From Micromonospora sp. WMMA1363 (GTDB taxonomy: Bacteria > Actinomycetota > Actinomycetes > Mycobacteriales > Micromonosporaceae): a stretch of 64,000 nt of DNA. Shown one piece after another: positions 62,020-64,000 of the stretch. The notes below the pieces were generated by a model. That model worked only from the letters and a program-made list of their open reading frames with translations, did not search any database and was not told the DNA's origin. Position numbers and translations under genes: made by a program. The stretch lies in assembly GCF_030345795.1 (NCBI RefSeq), contig NZ_JAUALB010000001.1:5262001-5326000 (forward strand), given 5' to 3'. Each line of letters opens with the position of its first letter. Positions within the stretch are counted from its first letter, which is position 1.

Positions 62020-62535
62020 ATGGCGGACGTTGAGCAGCGGTTGGCCGCACTGGAGGTGCAGGTCGCCGCGTTGACCGAGCAGGTCGGCGTGGCGGCGCCG
62101 GCTGCCGGCGCACCCGCACCCACACCAGCCGACGGAGCGTTGTGGGCACTCGACGGGCTCAAGCAGCGCCTGCCGGCGGACGGCAGCGGCGCGGTGCTCT
62201 ACACCGGGACCGTCCACCTCGACGGCCAGCACTACGACTGGCAGGACGGGCTGCTCGTCGACGACGTGCTCACCGCCGACTGGACCGAGCTGGCCGCGAC
62301 CCTGACCGCCCTGGCCAACCCGGTGCGGCTGCGACTGCTGCGCGAGGTGCTGGGTGGCCGGCACGGCACCAGCGAACTGGCCGAGATCGAAGGGCTGGGC
62401 ACCACCGGTCAGCTTCACCACCACCTGCGTCAGCTCACCGCTGCCGGCTGGCTGCGCAGCACGGGGCGGGGCCGGCACACCGTGCCCGCCGGACGGGTCG
62501 TCCCCCTGCTGGCCATCCTCACCGCCGCCCGCTGA
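62020..62535 (+). CDS. ArsR-like winged-helix regulator
   Basis: A 171-residue protein. Residues 1-~28 are a short coiled coil (V-E-Q-R-L-A-A-L-E-V-Q-V-A-A-L), followed by a linker and then a winged helix (~90-160). That domain has L-A-N-P-V-R-L-R-L-L-R-E-V-L-G-G, G-T-S-E-L-A, T-T-G-Q-L-H-H-H-L-R-Q-L and the wing R-G-R-H-T-V-P. No Cys metal site is present, so it is not a metal-sensing ArsR. No Shine-Dalgarno is visible, and the -10 box spacing suggests a leaderless start. It is followed 156 bp downstream by a serine hydrolase gene, which it might control. Confidence 0.82.
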   Translation: MADVEQRLAALEVQVAALTEQVGVAAPAAGAPAPTPADGALWALDGLKQRLPADGSGAVLYTGTVHLDGQHYDWQDGLLVDDVLTADWTELAATLTALANPVRLRLLREVLGGRHGTSELAEIEGLGTTGQLHHHLRQLTAAGWLRSTGRGRHTVPAGRVVPLLAILTAAR

Positions 62536-62691
62536 CGGTGCAACCAGTCGGCCGACCCGGGCGGCGCTGCCCGCCGAACGACCTGTGCTGTCCCGGTCGC
62601 CGAGCCCCGCGCTTGACGCACCCCGCCTCGCCGCTCCACACCCGATCCGTGCCATCGCACCCCTCGCGGTGCTGACTCGTCAGGAGCTCCC

Positions 62692-63822
62692 TTGCGCAAG
62701 CCGATGATCATCGCCCTGGGCGTCGGGACTGTCGCGGCGGTCGCCGCCGCGGGACTGCTGCCCCGCGCACCGCGGCTGACCGCGCAGCAGACCGGCGATG
62801 CCGATCTCGCCGCCGCCGCCCGACGCGCGGTGGGCGACCCCGAGGGGCATCGCGGCCTCGCCGTCGCCCTGGTGGAGAGCGGGCGTGTCCGCACCGCCGG
62901 CCTGGGCGACCGCGACCCGGCGGGCGCGCCCGTCGAGGCGGGTACGCCGTTCGAGATCGGCTCCGTCACCAAGGCGCTCACCGGCATGCTGCTCGCCGAG
63001 CGGGCCGCCGCCGGGGCCGTCAACCCCGACGATCCGCTCGCCAGCGCGCTGCCCCGTGTCGCCGGCCCCACCCGCGAGGTGACCCTCGCCGAGTTGGCCA
63101 GCCATCGCTCCGGGCTGCCCCGGCTGGCGCTGTCGGTGCCCGAGATCGCGCGGATCTCGTGGGCCAACCTCATCGCCGGCAACCCGTACGCCCGCTGGGA
63201 CGCCGAGCGGCTGGTGGCCGCGGCGAACGAGGAGGCGCCCGGCGAGGGACGCGGGCAGGTGTCGTACTCCAACGTGGGCATGGCGTTGCTCGGGCAGGCG
63301 TTGGCCGCGCAAGCCGGCACCGACTACCCGCACCTGCTGGACCAGCAGGTGCTCCGGCCACTCGGCATGACGCACACGATGATCGCCGGGGAAGGCCTGC
63401 CGCCGGACCGGGCGGTCGGCTCCAAAGCCGGCGGTCGGCTCGCCGACCCCTGGGTGAGCGGCGGGTACGCGCCCGCCGGCGTCGGCGTCTGGTCGACCGC
63501 GGACAACCTGGCCCGCCTGATCGCGGCGATGCTCGCCGGCACCGCGCCCGGCGCCGACGCCGCCACGCCCCGCTTCACCAAGGACGAACGTGATCGCGTC
63601 GGGTACGGCTGGTTCACCACCCGCCACGGCGACCGGGAGGTCGTGTGGCACAACGGCGGCACCGGCGGGTTCCGGGCTTACGTGGGGTTCGAACGGGCCA
63701 CCGGGCGGGGCGTGGTGGTGCTCGGCAACACCGACCGTGCCGTCGACGGCATCGGGCTGCGGCTGCTCGGCGTATCCGAGGTGGAACCGATGGCGACGGC
63801 CAGGCGTTTCCGGTTTGGGTGA
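62692..63822 (+). CDS. serine hydrolase, class C beta-lactamase family
   Basis: A 376-residue exported enzyme. TTG 62692 has AGGAG five bases upstream; ATG 62704 is the alternative. Residues 1-~32 are a signal or anchor segment. Active-site motifs are S91-V-T-K94, Y193 in S-Y-S-N and H321-N-G-G, the triad of penicillin-binding-protein/beta-lactamase-type hydrolases. The family includes D-aminopeptidases, esterases and peptidases; antibiotic hydrolysis cannot be assumed. It is coupled by GTGA to the following membrane protein gene. Confidence 0.9.
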   Translation: MRKPMIIALGVGTVAAVAAAGLLPRAPRLTAQQTGDADLAAAARRAVGDPEGHRGLAVALVESGRVRTAGLGDRDPAGAPVEAGTPFEIGSVTKALTGMLLAERAAAGAVNPDDPLASALPRVAGPTREVTLAELASHRSGLPRLALSVPEIARISWANLIAGNPYARWDAERLVAAANEEAPGEGRGQVSYSNVGMALLGQALAAQAGTDYPHLLDQQVLRPLGMTHTMIAGEGLPPDRAVGSKAGGRLADPWVSGGYAPAGVGVWSTADNLARLIAAMLAGTAPGADAATPRFTKDERDRVGYGWFTTRHGDREVVWHNGGTGGFRAYVGFERATGRGVVVLGNTDRAVDGIGLRLLGVSEVEPMATARRFRFG

Positions 63823-64000
63823 GGATCGGGATCGCCCTCGTGTTCCCCGTGCTCGGCGGGCTCGGTCCGCTGCGGACGCTACGCCGCCCCCCCCGGGGGG
63901 ACCGGCTGACCCTGGTGCCGGCCGCCGTGTGGACGCTGCTCTACCCCGCGCTCGCCCACCGGCTGGGGGACTGGTCCACCGTCCCCGGCTGGCTCTGGCC
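63819..64000 (+). CDS. membrane protein, 3' partial
   Basis: Starts at GTG 63819, overlapping the hydrolase stop, and stays open to the window's edge (60 codons). It encodes M-R-I-G-I-A-L-V-F-P-V-L-G-G-L-G, a basic loop with R-R-P-P-R-G-D-R, then V-P-A-A-V-W-T-L-L-Y-P-A-L-A, so at least two hydrophobic segments. Cannot be assigned further. Confidence 0.6.
   Translation, partial: MRIGIALVFPVLGGLGPLRTLRRPPRGDRLTLVPAAVWTLLYPALAHRLGDWSTVPGWLW

Overview
This is a high-GC actinomycete chromosome segment, with frequent GTG/TTG starts, several probable leaderless genes and an actinobacterial tmRNA. Gene order and protein character point to the family Micromonosporaceae (Micromonospora or a close relative). 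The left ~25 kb is conserved core. The segment from tRNA-Ala (about 31.0 kb) rightward is accessory and patchy.

Region 1 (1-16.2 kb) is the block that in mycobacteria runs from the mannose genes to secA1. It holds a Trm112-like protein, a SIS-domain protein, a cation diffusion facilitator, manA, ahcY, mtrA-mtrB-lpqB, a ComF-type phosphoribosyltransferase, hpf and secA. It links mannose-phosphate metabolism, the activated methyl cycle, the MtrAB envelope-growth signalling system and the Sec motor. Region 2 (16.3-25.8 kb) holds an Rv3235-type protein, a small HTH protein, pruA, a PadR regulator, prfB, ftsE-ftsX, smpB and ssrA. The last two give the complete trans-translation pair. Region 3 (26-31.1 kb) has a hemerythrin-like protein, a lipoprotein, benzoylformate decarboxylase, MTA phosphorylase, a YqgE/AlgH protein and tRNA-Ala(GGC).

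Region 4 (31.1-36.3 kb) looks like the scar of an integrative element at tRNA-Ala. Next to the tRNA lies the frameshifted C-terminus of a tyrosine integrase with its hairpin. Farther on are a broken Dps fragment and a frameshifted replication-relaxation pseudogene. Live cargo between them includes a ketopantoate-reductase-like gene and two chloroperoxidase-type hydrolases divergent from a TetR gene, with twin palindromic operators.

Region 5 (36.3-52.5 kb) is accessory metabolism and regulation: a D-2-hydroxyacid dehydrogenase, an aldo/keto reductase, a GNAT/TetR divergent pair with tandem operators, a truncated AAA gene and a secreted ricin-B-type lectin. It also holds a two-gene operon predicted to make 10-methyl branched fatty acids, a CHRD protein built around two minisatellites, a TipA-type MerR regulator, gluconokinase and others.

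Region 6 (52.6-64 kb) holds a HTH regulator/flavoprotein pair divergent from a tightly overlapping three-gene operon of small proteins (one DivIVA-like, two Cys/His-rich). It continues with a secreted penicillin-acylase-type Ntn hydrolase, a HTH/DUF4180 pair, a DrrAB-like ABC exporter, a DUF1697 protein, an ArsR-like regulator, a serine hydrolase and a partial membrane protein.

The strongest candidates for something undescribed are the HTH/flavoprotein - small Cys/His protein - DivIVA locus (52.9-55.7 kb) and the collagen-like/CHRD repeat protein (46.1-47.3 kb). All family assignments are by reading motifs; no database search was run.
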